A program made the translations under genes and the position numbers. The notes beneath the pieces were generated by a model that searched no databases, had not been told where the DNA came from, and saw only the letters and a program-made list of their open reading frames with translations. Positions 1-8,953 of a stretch of DNA of 48,729 nucleotides are shown here, one piece after another (positions within the stretch are counted from its first letter, which is position 1; the number at the start of each line of letters is the position of its first letter). Origin of the DNA: Pseudomonadota bacterium (lineage in GTDB: Bacteria; Desulfobacterota; S145-22); NCBI GenBank assembly GCA_015493505.1, contig WGDA01000008.1:1-48729 (forward strand), written 5' to 3'.

Positions 1-23
1 CATGGGAAAGAGATAGTTAAAGG

Positions 24-425
24 ATGGGTATAACTGAACTCACGATTATCGATGATGTGAAAAAGGCATTGATGCGTGGGGCATTTGATGGGCAGGGTCT
101 CCCCATGCCTTTTACGAAGGAGATTTTTCTCATCGCCTGTCACGTGGCGGGTACAAGTTACCGCGATGCGAAGATGTTTGAGCCGGAGCTCAGGATCGGT
201 GACTTTCTCGTCTTAAAAAGAGAGCCCAAGAACCCACATGATCCTCTTGCCATCGCTATTTTCGATGAAAAGGGGAGAAAACTGGGGTATGTCCCGCAGG
301 CAAAGAATGAGGTGCTGGCCCGACTCATGGACAACGGGAAGTTCCTCTTTGGAAAGCTGGTTTCAAAAGAATGGATTGACGACTGGCTGAAGATCGACAT
401 TAGAATCTTCATGCGCGTTTTCTGA
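24..425 (+). CDS. HIRAN domain protein
   Basis: The 133-residue product is almost entirely one HIRAN-type domain. A hydrophobic strand with the start of the domain (IACHVAGTSYRDA, about residues 37-49) is followed by an acidic region, a strand reading GDFLVLKREPKNPHDPLAIAIF, and then GRKLGYVPQAKNEVLARLMD. The N-P-H-D-P-x-A-I pattern followed by L-G-Y-V-P is the family hallmark. HIRAN domains bind DNA ends or 3' termini in eukaryotic Rad5/HLTF. Stand-alone bacterial versions have no settled role. No helicase or nuclease is fused or adjacent within the window. The start at 24 follows an AAAGG with almost no spacing, so the start is only moderately secure; what lies upstream is outside the window. 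Confidence 0.8.
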   Translation: MGITELTIIDDVKKALMRGAFDGQGLPMPFTKEIFLIACHVAGTSYRDAKMFEPELRIGDFLVLKREPKNPHDPLAIAIFDEKGRKLGYVPQAKNEVLARLMDNGKFLFGKLVSKEWIDDWLKIDIRIFMRVF

Positions 426-844
426 GCCTTGAAAAGCCCGTTCAAATTTTACCCCAGCCATTCAAATGGGTTGAAATCAAAGAAAAGAACAGGCGGCAAA
501 AAAAATGAGATTTCAACTGTGTCCTGGAAAGCTTCAGCCACCTTAAGCGAAGATTTCTGTGCCAGTGTCTTGGTGAGGACCTTAAGCTCCCTCCAGGATT
601 TTCATAGGCTTACAGGAGTGGAATAAACCGAAACAGGCAGCAGGTGGTCATGAGAAGAAAGACAGCAACCAAGGCATCTCCACCTTATCCTTGCTCAAGA
701 ACTGTCTTGAGAGAGGAAGCCAGTATAAAAAAATTACGCCGCGGGTTTCATCCAAACCAATCGCGGATTTCGTGTTTCATCTCTTGCTTTTCGATTGATG
801 TAACGGTAGACTACGCACGATTTTTTTGACGAAGGGAAGTTGAT
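426..844. other. Intergenic region upstream of valS
   Basis: About 420 bases with no convincing gene. Two short open frames on the plus strand (429-626 and 644-829) have low-complexity, basic, Ser-rich translations, no good ribosome site and no recognisable domain, so they are not called. A possible sigma-70 promoter for valS lies at 784-812 (TTGCTT, 17 bases, TAGACT), but it is weak. No T-box or other tRNA-sensing leader was recognised. The valS ribosome site (GAAGGGAAGT) lies just before 845. Confidence 0.5.
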
Positions 845-3493
845 ATGAAAAAAGTTCTGGACAAGGTATATGACCCCAAGAGTGTCGAAGGCAAATGGTA
901 TGACTTCTGGATGGATCACGCCCTTTTTAAGGCGGACGAGAACAGCGACGCGCCGCCTTACACGATTGTGATCCCTCCCCCCAATGTCACGGGCTCCCTC
1001 CACATGGGGCACGCTCTGAACAACACCCTCCAGGATATCCTGATACGAACCCGCCGGATGCAGGGGTTTAACGCCTTGTGGGTTCCGGGGATGGATCACG
1101 CCGGGATTGCCACGCAGAACGTGGTGGAACGCCAGCTTGCGGCGGAGGGGAAAAGTCGCCATGACCTGGGGCGCGAGAAATTCATCGAGCGTGTCTGGCA
1201 ATGGCGGGAAGAGTCCGGAGGGGCCATTATTCATCAGCTCAAGCGGCTGGGCGCGTCGTGTGACTGGTCACGCGAGCGTTTCACCATGGATGAAGGGTTA
1301 TCCCGGGCGGTGAAAGAGGTCTTCTATCGCCTCTATCACGAGGGCCTGATCTACCGGGGCGACTACGTCATCAACTGGTGTCCCCGCTGCCACACCGCCC
1401 TTTCCGACCTCGAGGTGGAGCACGAGCCGTTGCCTGGCCACCTGTACCACATCCGGTATCCCCTGAAGGACGGCGGGGAGGTCGTGGTGGCGACGACCCG
1501 TCCAGAAACCATGCTGGGAGATACGGCGATAGCCGTGAATCCCTCGGACGAGCGGTATAAACATCTTATCGGAAAGACGGCGATCCTGCCGATCATGAAC
1601 CGGGAAATTCCCATCATCGGAGACCGCTACGTGGATCTGGAATTTGGAACGGGTGCCCTGAAGGTTACGCCGGCCCACGATCCGAATGACTTTCTTTTGG
1701 GGCAGAACCACGGGCTTGAGATGATCAAGGTCATCGATGACAATGGCGTGATGAACGAGGAAGCGGGCGCGTATTGGGGGCTGGACCGTTTTGAATGCCG
1801 TGAAAGAATCGTCAAGGACCTGGAGTCTCAGGGATATCTTCTCAAAGTCGAACCCTATGAACATCAGGTCGGACACTGCTACCGGTGCAAGACGGTGATT
1901 GAGCCTTCCCTTTCCAAGCAGTGGTTCGTAAAGGTGAAACCCCTCGCGGAGAAGGCCATTGAGGCGGTGCGGGAAGGCAAGACGCGCATCATTCCCCCCG
2001 TCTGGGAAAAGACCTATTTCGATTGGATGGAAAACATTCGGGACTGGTGTATTTCCCGCCAGATCTGGTGGGGGCACCGCATTCCAGCCTGGACCTGCGA
2101 GACGTGCGGCCATGTCACGGTGGAACGTGACACGGTCACCGCGTGCGAGGCCTGCGGATCCACAAACCTGCGGCAGGAAACGGATGTCCTGGACACCTGG
2201 TTCAGCTCCGCGTTATGGCCCTTTTCCACGCTTGGCTGGCCGGATCAGACGAAAGACCTTGAGGTCTTCTATCCCACGTCCGTGTTGGTGACCGGATTTG
2301 ACATCCTCTTTTTCTGGGTAGCGCGGATGATGATGATGGGGCTCCATTTCATGGGGGACGTCCCCTTTAAGGATGTTTACATCCACGCCCTCGTAAGGGA
2401 CGCTCATGGGCAGAAGATGTCGAAATCCAAGGGAAACGTCATTGATCCGCTTCTGATGATGGACAAATACGGGACCGACGCGTTCCGTTTCACGCTGGCC
2501 GCCTTTGCCGCTCAGGGGCGGGATATCCTGCTTTCCGAGGACCGGATCGAGGGATACCGCAACTTCGCGAACAAGATCTGGAACGCCGCCCGGTTCATCC
2601 TCCAGAGCTGCCCGGATTTTGATCAGGTTCCTGAAATGGATCGGGCGGCCCATCGTTACAACCGATGGATTCTTCATGAGCTGAACGAAACGGTGCACCG
2701 CGTCACCCGCGCCATCGACCTGTACCTCTTTAACGAGGCGGCGGGAGAGATCTATCAGTTTTTCTGGCACCGTTTCTGCGACTGGTATCTCGAGCTCATC
2801 AAACCCATCCTCTATGGGCGGCGGGAAGAAGAGGCGCTAAAAGAGACCCAGTCGACACTGTTTTACGTGCTGGACCAATCTCTTCGGCTCCTGCATCCCT
2901 TCATGCCGTATATCACCGAAGAGATCTGGCAGCGAATCCCCCACGAGGGGATCAGCATCGTCAAGGCCGATTTCCCGCGTGTTCGCGAGGCGTTTCGGGA
3001 TGAGCAGGCGGCCGGCGAGATGGCCCTTGTCATCCAGGCCATAACGGGTATCAGAAACATCCGGGGTGAGATGGAGATTGCCCCTTCCGCCCGGCTTCAG
3101 GCGGTCGTGAACATCCACGATGAAACAGCCCTTCCCGTGCTGACGGCCCACGGAGAGGCCGTAAAGGACCTGGCGCGCCTGGAGAGCCTCACGGTGGAAA
3201 AGGAGGCGGCACGCCCGCAAGGGTCCGCCACCGCCATTTTCCCGGAGTTTGATATCTATGTTCCCATTCTGGGGATCGTGGATATTTCCGCGGAAATGGC
3301 GCGGATAGACAAACGCCTGGCCAAACTGGAAAAGGAGCTTGGCCAGATCGAAAAGAAACTCGCGAACCGGCATTTCCTTGAAAAGGCCCCCTCCGACGTG
3401 GTGGAGAAGGAAAAGGAAAAACGGGACGCCCTGCTCTCCCTGAAGGGACGGCTGGAGCACAACCGGGAGGTCCTTCAGGAAATCGGGGGATAA
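845..3493 (+). CDS. valS: Valyl-tRNA synthetase
   Basis: Charges tRNA-Val with valine in the cytoplasm (class I synthetase, ATP-dependent, with an editing domain that removes Thr-tRNA-Val). The 882-residue length is normal. The class I signature HMGH is at residues 53-56, preceded by PPPNVTGSL. The second signature KMSKS is at 524-528. The editing domain carries the [12 protein letters not shown] and [15 protein letters not shown] motifs. A Cys-rich zinc-ribbon-like insert (CETCG ... CEACG) lies near residues 418-438. The C-terminus is the typical coiled-coil tRNA arm ([20 protein letters not shown] onward). The ATG at 845 follows a GAAGGGAAG site. The next gene starts 8 bases after the stop, suggesting co-transcription with the nucleotidyltransferase-like gene. 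Confidence 0.98.
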   Translation: MKKVLDKVYDPKSVEGKWYDFWMDHALFKADENSDAPPYTIVIPPPNVTGSLHMGHALNNTLQDILIRTRRMQGFNALWVPGMDHAGIATQNVVERQLAAEGKSRHDLGREKFIERVWQWREESGGAIIHQLKRLGASCDWSRERFTMDEGLSRAVKEVFYRLYHEGLIYRGDYVINWCPRCHTALSDLEVEHEPLPGHLYHIRYPLKDGGEVVVATTRPETMLGDTAIAVNPSDERYKHLIGKTAILPIMNREIPIIGDRYVDLEFGTGALKVTPAHDPNDFLLGQNHGLEMIKVIDDNGVMNEEAGAYWGLDRFECRERIVKDLESQGYLLKVEPYEHQVGHCYRCKTVIEPSLSKQWFVKVKPLAEKAIEAVREGKTRIIPPVWEKTYFDWMENIRDWCISRQIWWGHRIPAWTCETCGHVTVERDTVTACEACGSTNLRQETDVLDTWFSSALWPFSTLGWPDQTKDLEVFYPTSVLVTGFDILFFWVARMMMMGLHFMGDVPFKDVYIHALVRDAHGQKMSKSKGNVIDPLLMMDKYGTDAFRFTLAAFAAQGRDILLSEDRIEGYRNFANKIWNAARFILQSCPDFDQVPEMDRAAHRYNRWILHELNETVHRVTRAIDLYLFNEAAGEIYQFFWHRFCDWYLELIKPILYGRREEEALKETQSTLFYVLDQSLRLLHPFMPYITEEIWQRIPHEGISIVKADFPRVREAFRDEQAAGEMALVIQAITGIRNIRGEMEIAPSARLQAVVNIHDETALPVLTAHGEAVKDLARLESLTVEKEAARPQGSATAIFPEFDIYVPILGIVDISAEMARIDKRLAKLEKELGQIEKKLANRHFLEKAPSDVVEKEKEKRDALLSLKGRLEHNREVLQEIGG

Positions 3494-3501
3494 TTCCCCG
3501 G

Positions 3502-4938
3502 ATGCCTGGCGGGGAGTGCCAAGCGCGTGCCCATGTCATGACAGAGATTTCCCAAGATTCGGTGCTGGAAGTAACGGACTCCCATTTTGACAGGTTTGCC
3601 GATTTCGACAGGATCCTGAAGCCACTCATTCCGCTCAGAAACCCGGACCACTTCGCGTCCCGACTTGTGGGTGACTTTGGTGAGGCGTATCGGCCGCAGC
3701 GGCAGACGGCGTCCCAACGGCTTGCCTCCCTTGAATCCCTTCAGGAGCGCCTCCATCGTGAAAAGAGCGCCGTTGAAAAAAGCCTGTCTGATTTTGAAGA
3801 GTTCCAACGTGCCCTGGATCGAGAGGATTCCCTTGAGGCGCTGCGCCGGCTCCACGGGGAGATGATGGCCTGGGCGGCGGAACAGATTTTGCGGGAAGGC
3901 TCGGTGTTGTCTCTTCAGGAACGCCTGACCCGGTTTCGGGATCACCTGACGCGCCGCCTCATCGACCTGGCCTCGGAGGAAATGGCGCGCGAAGGATTCG
4001 GTCTGCCACCCACGCCGTACGCCTGGATGGCCATGGGGAGCGACGGCCGTGGCGAGCAGCTTTTTGCCACGGATCAGGACCATCTCCTCGTTTTCGAGGC
4101 GAGCGCGAAAAGCCGGGAGGCCCTGAAAAGGTTGCCGGAATCCCTTCTCCTCCAGTTATTGAGGTTTGACCGGGGCGAGACAATCAGGGAGATTGAGAAG
4201 ATTAACCTGACAGACCGTTATTATGCGCGGTTCTGTCAGAAAGTTGGGGAATTTCTGCACCAGGTGGGGATCGAACGCTGCAAGGGCCACATCATGCCCG
4301 CGTACGACAAATGGCGGGGAACCCTTGCCCGGTGGGAACGCCGCCTGATCGGCAAGGTCCGTTACGGCGCCGGCGAGCTGACTGTTTTGGACATGAATAT
4401 CCTGATGGACAGCCGGTTCGTGGCGGGAGACCCAGACCTGGCCGGAAAGTTTCTGACGCTGCTGAAGACCTATTTGCCGGAGAACCCGGATATCCTGAAT
4501 CAGATCGCCCATTCCGCCATTCTGATGCCGATCGCGCTGGGAATGTTCAGGCGCCTGAAGGTAAAAAAGAGCGGACCCCAAAAAGGGACTCTGAACCTGA
4601 AACTGAACGGGTGGGCGCCATTAACCATTCTTGTCCGGGTCTTGTGTGTCAAAAACCGCCTGTTTGAAACCCATACCCTGAAACGGCTCGACCTGCTTGC
4701 GGAAAACCGCCTGCTGGATCGGAAGATCGCGCGTGATTTGCAGGAGGCATACCATCACCTGATCCTCTTCCGGGCCCTGTTCCAAATGAACCACCTGGCG
4801 TGCGGGCGGAAAGAGGACAACCATATCGACCCTTCCTGGCTTGATCCGGAGGGCCAGGAGCTGCTGCGGAAGTCCCTGGGGGCCGTGGAGGCCTTCCAAA
4901 ACCAGATCAACCGCAGCTTTTTCGGAGGCACCGTATGA
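3502..4938 (+). CDS. DUF294-type putative nucleotidyltransferase
   Basis: A 478-residue cytoplasmic protein with a GlnD-like nucleotidyltransferase core. The motif GSDGRGEQ (residues 179-186) is followed by TDQD (190-193), matching the GS-x-x-R-x-EQ ... TDQD pattern of DUF294. The alpha-helical C-terminal half (about 300-478) fits the partner domain DUF294_C. The first 160 residues are helical and charged. In many bacteria this core is fused to two CBS domains; here the CBS pair is the next gene, whose ATG overlaps this stop (ATGA), so the two products probably act together. The substrate is unknown. The start could be 3502 or the ATG at 3538 (MTEISQDS); the GGGGGA at about 3485 favours 3502 slightly. 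It follows valS by 8 bases. Confidence 0.85.
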   Translation: MPGGECQARAHVMTEISQDSVLEVTDSHFDRFADFDRILKPLIPLRNPDHFASRLVGDFGEAYRPQRQTASQRLASLESLQERLHREKSAVEKSLSDFEEFQRALDREDSLEALRRLHGEMMAWAAEQILREGSVLSLQERLTRFRDHLTRRLIDLASEEMAREGFGLPPTPYAWMAMGSDGRGEQLFATDQDHLLVFEASAKSREALKRLPESLLLQLLRFDRGETIREIEKINLTDRYYARFCQKVGEFLHQVGIERCKGHIMPAYDKWRGTLARWERRLIGKVRYGAGELTVLDMNILMDSRFVAGDPDLAGKFLTLLKTYLPENPDILNQIAHSAILMPIALGMFRRLKVKKSGPQKGTLNLKLNGWAPLTILVRVLCVKNRLFETHTLKRLDLLAENRLLDRKIARDLQEAYHHLILFRALFQMNHLACGRKEDNHIDPSWLDPEGQELLRKSLGAVEAFQNQINRSFFGGTV

Positions 4939-5345
4939 AGGTCAACGAAATCATGAACCGATCAGTCATCACCTGCTATCCTCACGAGACCCTTTCAGCC
5001 ATCATCAACAAGATGAAGCTGTTCAATATCTCCGGCATGCCTGTGGCGGAGAAGAAACGCCTGGTAGGCATGATTACCCTGAAGGATATCTACCAGTTTC
5101 TTCCCCCTCCCGAGGAGATGTGCCGGGAGGAGGCTGCTTCCCTGGAGAAAAAGCTCGTCACGCCGGTGGGTGAAATCATGACGAGAGAGGTCCTGACCCT
5201 GACACCCGCCACCCCTGTGGATGACGCTGCGAAAATCATGGTTAAAAACCGGGTCAATCGGCTTCCGGTTTTGGACCGGGGGAAGATTGTTGGCCTGGTG
5301 ACCCGGTGGGATATCATCAAAGCCCTCGCGGAGACCGGGGAATGA
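4935..5345 (+). CDS. CBS domain pair protein
   Basis: A 136-residue protein made of two CBS repeats (about residues 1-55 and 78-134), each starting V-x-E-I-M and ending with V-G-x-(I/V)-T-x-x-D-I. Such Bateman modules bind adenine nucleotides and regulate a partner enzyme. The start codon overlaps the stop of the DUF294 nucleotidyltransferase gene by 4 bases, giving translational coupling. Because fused CBS-DUF294 proteins are common, this is best read as the detached regulatory half of that enzyme. Stand-alone CBS pairs also occur generally in bacteria, so the partnership is inferred from position, not shown by sequence. Confidence 0.9.
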   Translation: MKVNEIMNRSVITCYPHETLSAIINKMKLFNISGMPVAEKKRLVGMITLKDIYQFLPPPEEMCREEAASLEKKLVTPVGEIMTREVLTLTPATPVDDAAKIMVKNRVNRLPVLDRGKIVGLVTRWDIIKALAETGE

Positions 5346-5403
5346 CGGACCTGAAACCGCCGTTGTTGAAAGGGGGCCTGCCGCGTACCCGGACGGGAGC
5401 TTC

Positions 5404-6312
5404 ATGAGCGGGAAATTTGTGCCATACCCGGATGAAACACGGGTGCCAAGCGCTTCCCCGCAGGTCGAGGTGATTATCCGGCGCCCCTTTCTTACCTTTC
5501 TCGGGCCGTGCCTGGATCGTCCGGCACCCTATGACTGCCTAACCCAGGAAATGGGTCGGATGGTGAAACAGGAACGGCGCACCGTCATCCGGCTGATCGA
5601 AACCCATCAGGCGGGGCTTTACTGTAAACACTATCTGTACTTTGGCGTGTCCCGGTTTCGCACCTTGGGGAGCATGCCCAAGGCGAAAAGGGAATATCTG
5701 GCCCTGGGGCTTCTGAAGCACTTCGGAATTCCCAGTGTTGAGGCGGCGGGGTGGGGCGCCCGGCGCGGCCCGTTCAGGGATGTCCGGGCATGTTTTATCC
5801 TTACCGTCAAGCAGGCGCACGCCCTGGATTTCCGCGCCTGGTTGAAACGGATGGAACAGAAAGAAAGGTTCCGGCGGCAGGTTGACGGACTCCTTCAGGC
5901 CCTGGGGGGATATTTCAGAACCCTTCATGGGGAAGGGTTTTTTCTGCTTCGCCCCAACACGCGGAACATCCTGATTCAGAATCCGGAGGAGTCCAACCCA
6001 GGGGTTCTCTTCCTGGATCAGCCGTACGCGCGGTTTTTGCGGGGTCCCGCGGTTGTCTGGGGGCAGTTGAAGGATTTATCCACCCTGCTGGGGGGCGTTC
6101 AGCGGCACCTGGACGCGGCAGCGGCGATGGAGGCTTTTTTGGCGGGATATCTGCCCGACCCCCTGGGCCATTCGCCGGAAGAGCTGACATGGCGGGTGCG
6201 GCACGCCATTCAGGCGCGGGAGAGCGATCATCGCCTGGGAGAGTGGGGCCATATGCTTGCCGCCCTGGCACCGGTTCCGCTTGGACAAAATCCGAAAAAG
6301 AAGGTACGATGA
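5404..6312 (+). CDS. WaaP/Kdo-kinase-like fold protein, catalytic Asp missing
   Basis: A 302-residue protein with the eukaryotic-like kinase fold of the lipopolysaccharide kinase (WaaP/KdkA/InaA) family. A candidate ATP-binding lysine is in YCKHYLYF (K75), a candidate helix-C glutamate in AKREYLA (E98), and the catalytic loop begins LHGEGFF at H175. In active family members the GF is followed by x-HGD-L-x(3)-N. Here the sequence is GFFLLRPNTRN, so the catalytic His-Gly-Asp is replaced by Leu-Leu-Arg, while the metal-site Asn (N188) and a later Asp (D205, in LFLDQPYARF) remain. It may be a pseudokinase or have changed chemistry. Neighbours are a methyltransferase and an ArnT-like glycosyltransferase, suggesting lipid A or cell-surface modification. 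GGGAG precedes the ATG. Confidence 0.7.
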   Translation: MSGKFVPYPDETRVPSASPQVEVIIRRPFLTFLGPCLDRPAPYDCLTQEMGRMVKQERRTVIRLIETHQAGLYCKHYLYFGVSRFRTLGSMPKAKREYLALGLLKHFGIPSVEAAGWGARRGPFRDVRACFILTVKQAHALDFRAWLKRMEQKERFRRQVDGLLQALGGYFRTLHGEGFFLLRPNTRNILIQNPEESNPGVLFLDQPYARFLRGPAVVWGQLKDLSTLLGGVQRHLDAAAAMEAFLAGYLPDPLGHSPEELTWRVRHAIQARESDHRLGEWGHMLAALAPVPLGQNPKKKVR

Positions 6313-6318
6313 TATACT

Positions 6319-6993
6319 ATGGATGAAGAGATTCTGAAACACTATAACAGTGAACAGGGCGCGCAAAACTATACCAGAAAGTTCGAAAAGAAGTGGACAG
6401 AGCGCGTCAACAACCGGCATGAACAACGGCTGCTGAAGGGGTTGATTGGCGGGATTGCCGAGCGGTCCTCCCTGGAGACAGCGCTGGATCTCCCCTGTGG
6501 ATATGGGAGGCTTTTGCCCCTCTTGAAACAACATGTCCCCCGGGTGATCGAGGGAGACTGGAGCCTGCCCCTGTTGCGGATCGCCCGGGAGGCGCAGAAA
6601 TCGGTACCCACTCAAAACCGGGCGGACGGATACGTGCGCGCCACGGCCCTGGCAACCCCGTTTGCCGACGGGACGTTTGACCTGGTCCTGTCCGTGAGGC
6701 TGTGTCACCATATCCGGGATCACTCGGAGCGCCTCGCGTATGTCCGTGAGCTTCTGCGAATCAGCGGGCAGTGGGTCGTGTTCACCTATTTCGATTATCA
6801 TTCCCTCAAAAACCTGCTGCGAGAAGCCCGGAGGAAGCTGTTCGGGGTCAAGCCGAAATGGACTCTGAAGGCCTCCGAGATAAACAAGATTGCCAGGGAG
6901 ATGGGGTTTGCCGTTGATCGATCCGTTCCCCTGTCCCGCCTGTTTTCCGGGCATCGTTACATCGTCCTGCGAAAAAATCCCGGGCGAGGATAG
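6319..6993 (+). CDS. Class I SAM-dependent methyltransferase
   Basis: A 224-residue Rossmann-fold methyltransferase. Motif I is ALDLPCGYGRLLPLL (about residues 56-70), with the acidic strand-2 end in VIEGDWSLPLL and the post-motif strand in FDLVLSVRLCHHI. There is no signal peptide or membrane segment. The substrate cannot be read from the sequence. It starts 6 bases after the WaaP-like gene and is followed 43 bases later by an ArnT-like glycosyltransferase. A sugar, lipid or small-molecule acceptor in envelope modification is plausible, but that rests on context only. Confidence 0.85.
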   Translation: MDEEILKHYNSEQGAQNYTRKFEKKWTERVNNRHEQRLLKGLIGGIAERSSLETALDLPCGYGRLLPLLKQHVPRVIEGDWSLPLLRIAREAQKSVPTQNRADGYVRATALATPFADGTFDLVLSVRLCHHIRDHSERLAYVRELLRISGQWVVFTYFDYHSLKNLLREARRKLFGVKPKWTLKASEINKIAREMGFAVDRSVPLSRLFSGHRYIVLRKNPGRG

Positions 6994-7036
6994 CCGCCGG
7001 CGATTTCGACAACAGCTGCGAAAGGCCATGTGACGG

Positions 7037-8590
7037 ATGGATTCGAAACAACAGAAGCAGGCAGAAAAAGGGCGCTTATCCGGTTACCTGCTGATTCTGG
7101 TGATGTTGGCGTTGTTTGCCGCCTTTGTCTTTCAGGGGACCCGGGGGCTTTATGATACCACTGAGGGGCGGTACGCGGAGTGCGCGCGCGAAATGGTCGC
7201 GTCCGGGAACTACCTGGAGCCGACGCTGGACTTCCTTCCCCACTGGTCGAAACCTCCCCTGACGTATTGGGCCATAGGGGGGGGTATCAAGTTGCTGGGA
7301 AAGAGCGAATGGGGGGTTCGACTTTACAACGCGGTGGCCTTTTTCCTGACCATCCTAATCATCGCCCTGATCGGAGCGCTGTTCTGGGGACGTGCCGCGG
7401 GGGTACTTGCCGGCCTTGTTTATCTGAGTTCCCCCTTTCCCCTGTTCAGCGCGAACGTGGTCAGCACCGACACGCTTCTCACGTTTTGGGAGGTGGCGGC
7501 CGTATTGTGCTACGTTATCGCATGGAGCCGTCATTCGGTTTCCCGGTCCTCTTTCTGGATCGCGGCCACGTGGACCTGTTTTGGCCTGGGTTTTCTGACC
7601 AAGGGTCCCCCCGCGCTCCTTCCCCTGCTGCCCCTCATCATCTGGAACCTGATAAGCGGTCAGAAGGTGAAGCTCCTGAACCCCGTTGGACTCTTGCTTT
7701 TCGGGTGTACGGGTCTTTCATGGTATCTCGTTGTTATTCACTTGCATCCGAAACTGCTTTCATACTTTTTGGGTCATGAGATGACCGCCCGGTTTACTTC
7801 CCATGCCTTTCACAACGCAGACTGGTACAAGCCGTTTACGATTTATCTCCCCGTCCTGATTCTTGGGGCCGGCGCCTGGCTTGTGTTCGCCCCCCTTGCC
7901 CTGAGGCGGGTGGGGAAGACCCAACCGGACAGGGGCCGCCTGTTCGCGCGGCGAGGGCCGGGACTCTTCCTTCTGCTGTGGCTGGTGATCCCGCTGGCTG
8001 TTTTCTTCCTGGCCAAGAGCCGTCTTCCCCTGTACGTTCTGCCGCTGTACGCACCTGTGGCCCTGATTCTTGCCGGTGCCCTTTCCCTCACGCCTTCCGC
8101 GGCAATCCTGAGAAAGGCCACGCTGATCGCCCTCGTTTCCGCCGTGGTTCTGGTAGGCGTGAAGGGGCTGGCCACCTATTATCCGTCCAAGAGAGATATG
8201 CGGCGATTGTACCGGGCCTGCCGGGCGTTCGGCGGGGCGCGTGCCCATGTGGCGGTTTTTGACAGACGGAAACTTTACGGGCTGCAGTATTATCTCGATG
8301 GGTACCTTGACCGGTTCTCCTACACGGGGAAGGAACCGTGGGCCAATGGCGCCGTTGGGGATGTTCTGAAAAAGGTTCAGGATGGCATGACCTCTTTACC
8401 CTACCTGTTTGTCGTGGACAGGGCGCAGGAAGGGGCCTTTCGGGCACTTCTAAAAAAATGGCGGATATCCTTTTCCAGAAGGCTGGATGGCTACTGGCGT
8501 CTGTATCTTTTGTACGGTGGGCCCCGGAAGGAGTGCGCCCCCGAAAAGCTTGAGGCGCGCGTGTTGACCCTTTCCCGGCGGATGTGGTAG
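7037..8590 (+). CDS. ArnT/PMT-family membrane glycosyltransferase
   Basis: A 517-residue polytopic membrane protein of the GT-C superfamily (ArnT/dolichyl-phosphate-mannose transferase relatives). After the first membrane helix comes the family loop TTEGRYAECAREM, then GNYLEPTLDFLPHWSKPPLTYW, matching the E-x-R-Y-A-E-x-A-R-E-M and K-P-P-L motifs of ArnT and relatives. About a dozen hydrophobic segments follow, and the C-terminal 120 residues are soluble. Such enzymes move a sugar from a polyprenyl-phosphate carrier onto lipid A or a protein on the periplasmic side. It is the last gene of the WaaP-like/methyltransferase group. Acceptor and sugar are unknown. The upstream AAAGG lies about 12 bases from the ATG, so the start is moderately secure. 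Confidence 0.9.
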   Translation: MDSKQQKQAEKGRLSGYLLILVMLALFAAFVFQGTRGLYDTTEGRYAECAREMVASGNYLEPTLDFLPHWSKPPLTYWAIGGGIKLLGKSEWGVRLYNAVAFFLTILIIALIGALFWGRAAGVLAGLVYLSSPFPLFSANVVSTDTLLTFWEVAAVLCYVIAWSRHSVSRSSFWIAATWTCFGLGFLTKGPPALLPLLPLIIWNLISGQKVKLLNPVGLLLFGCTGLSWYLVVIHLHPKLLSYFLGHEMTARFTSHAFHNADWYKPFTIYLPVLILGAGAWLVFAPLALRRVGKTQPDRGRLFARRGPGLFLLLWLVIPLAVFFLAKSRLPLYVLPLYAPVALILAGALSLTPSAAILRKATLIALVSAVVLVGVKGLATYYPSKRDMRRLYRACRAFGGARAHVAVFDRRKLYGLQYYLDGYLDRFSYTGKEPWANGAVGDVLKKVQDGMTSLPYLFVVDRAQEGAFRALLKKWRISFSRRLDGYWRLYLLYGGPRKECAPEKLEARVLTLSRRMW

Positions 8591-8641
8591 GAACGTCTAA
8601 ACGAATGAACGCCTTAATTCTTTACCGCTGAGGGGAAAACA

Positions 8642-8944
8642 ATGGCGATTGGACGCAAGGAAGTTGAACATATCGCAACGCTCGCCCGACTGTCTCTGGG
8701 TGAGGAGGAGAAGGCCCGCCTCGAAAAGGATTTGAACGCCATTCTGGGGTATGTGGAGAAGCTGAGTGCCCTCGATACCAAAGGGGTGGAACCGACGTCT
8801 CACACGCTTGAAATCACCAACGCCTTTCGGGAAGATGTCCTGAAACCTTTTGAAAAGGGCGAGAAAATACTTGGCAATGCCCCGGCGAAGCGGGAGACCT
8901 TCTTTCAGGTTCCCCCCATTGCCGAGGATGTTTCTTCAACCTGA
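8642..8944 (+). CDS. gatC: Asp-tRNA(Asn)/Glu-tRNA(Gln) amidotransferase subunit C
   Basis: A 100-residue GatC with the standard N-terminus (IGRKEVEHIATLARLSLGEEE), the middle motif LDTKGVEPTSHTLEITNAFREDV and the C-terminal PAKRETFFQVPPI segment. It wraps around GatA and GatB and stabilises the tRNA-dependent amidotransferase, which makes Gln-tRNA or Asn-tRNA from the mischarged forms. A GAGGGG site precedes the ATG. gatA begins 9 bases downstream. gatB is not next to gatA and is not in this window. Confidence 0.97.
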   Translation: MAIGRKEVEHIATLARLSLGEEEKARLEKDLNAILGYVEKLSALDTKGVEPTSHTLEITNAFREDVLKPFEKGEKILGNAPAKRETFFQVPPIAEDVSST

Positions 8945-8953
8945 GGAGGTATC

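Noticed and set aside
429-829. Two short open frames upstream of valS
   Set aside because: Basic, low-complexity translations without ribosome sites or recognisable motifs. They could be decayed sequence but nothing supports coding.
1298-2113. 271-codon open frame opposite valS
   Set aside because: It is antisense to a complete valyl-tRNA synthetase and its translation has no domain or start signal.
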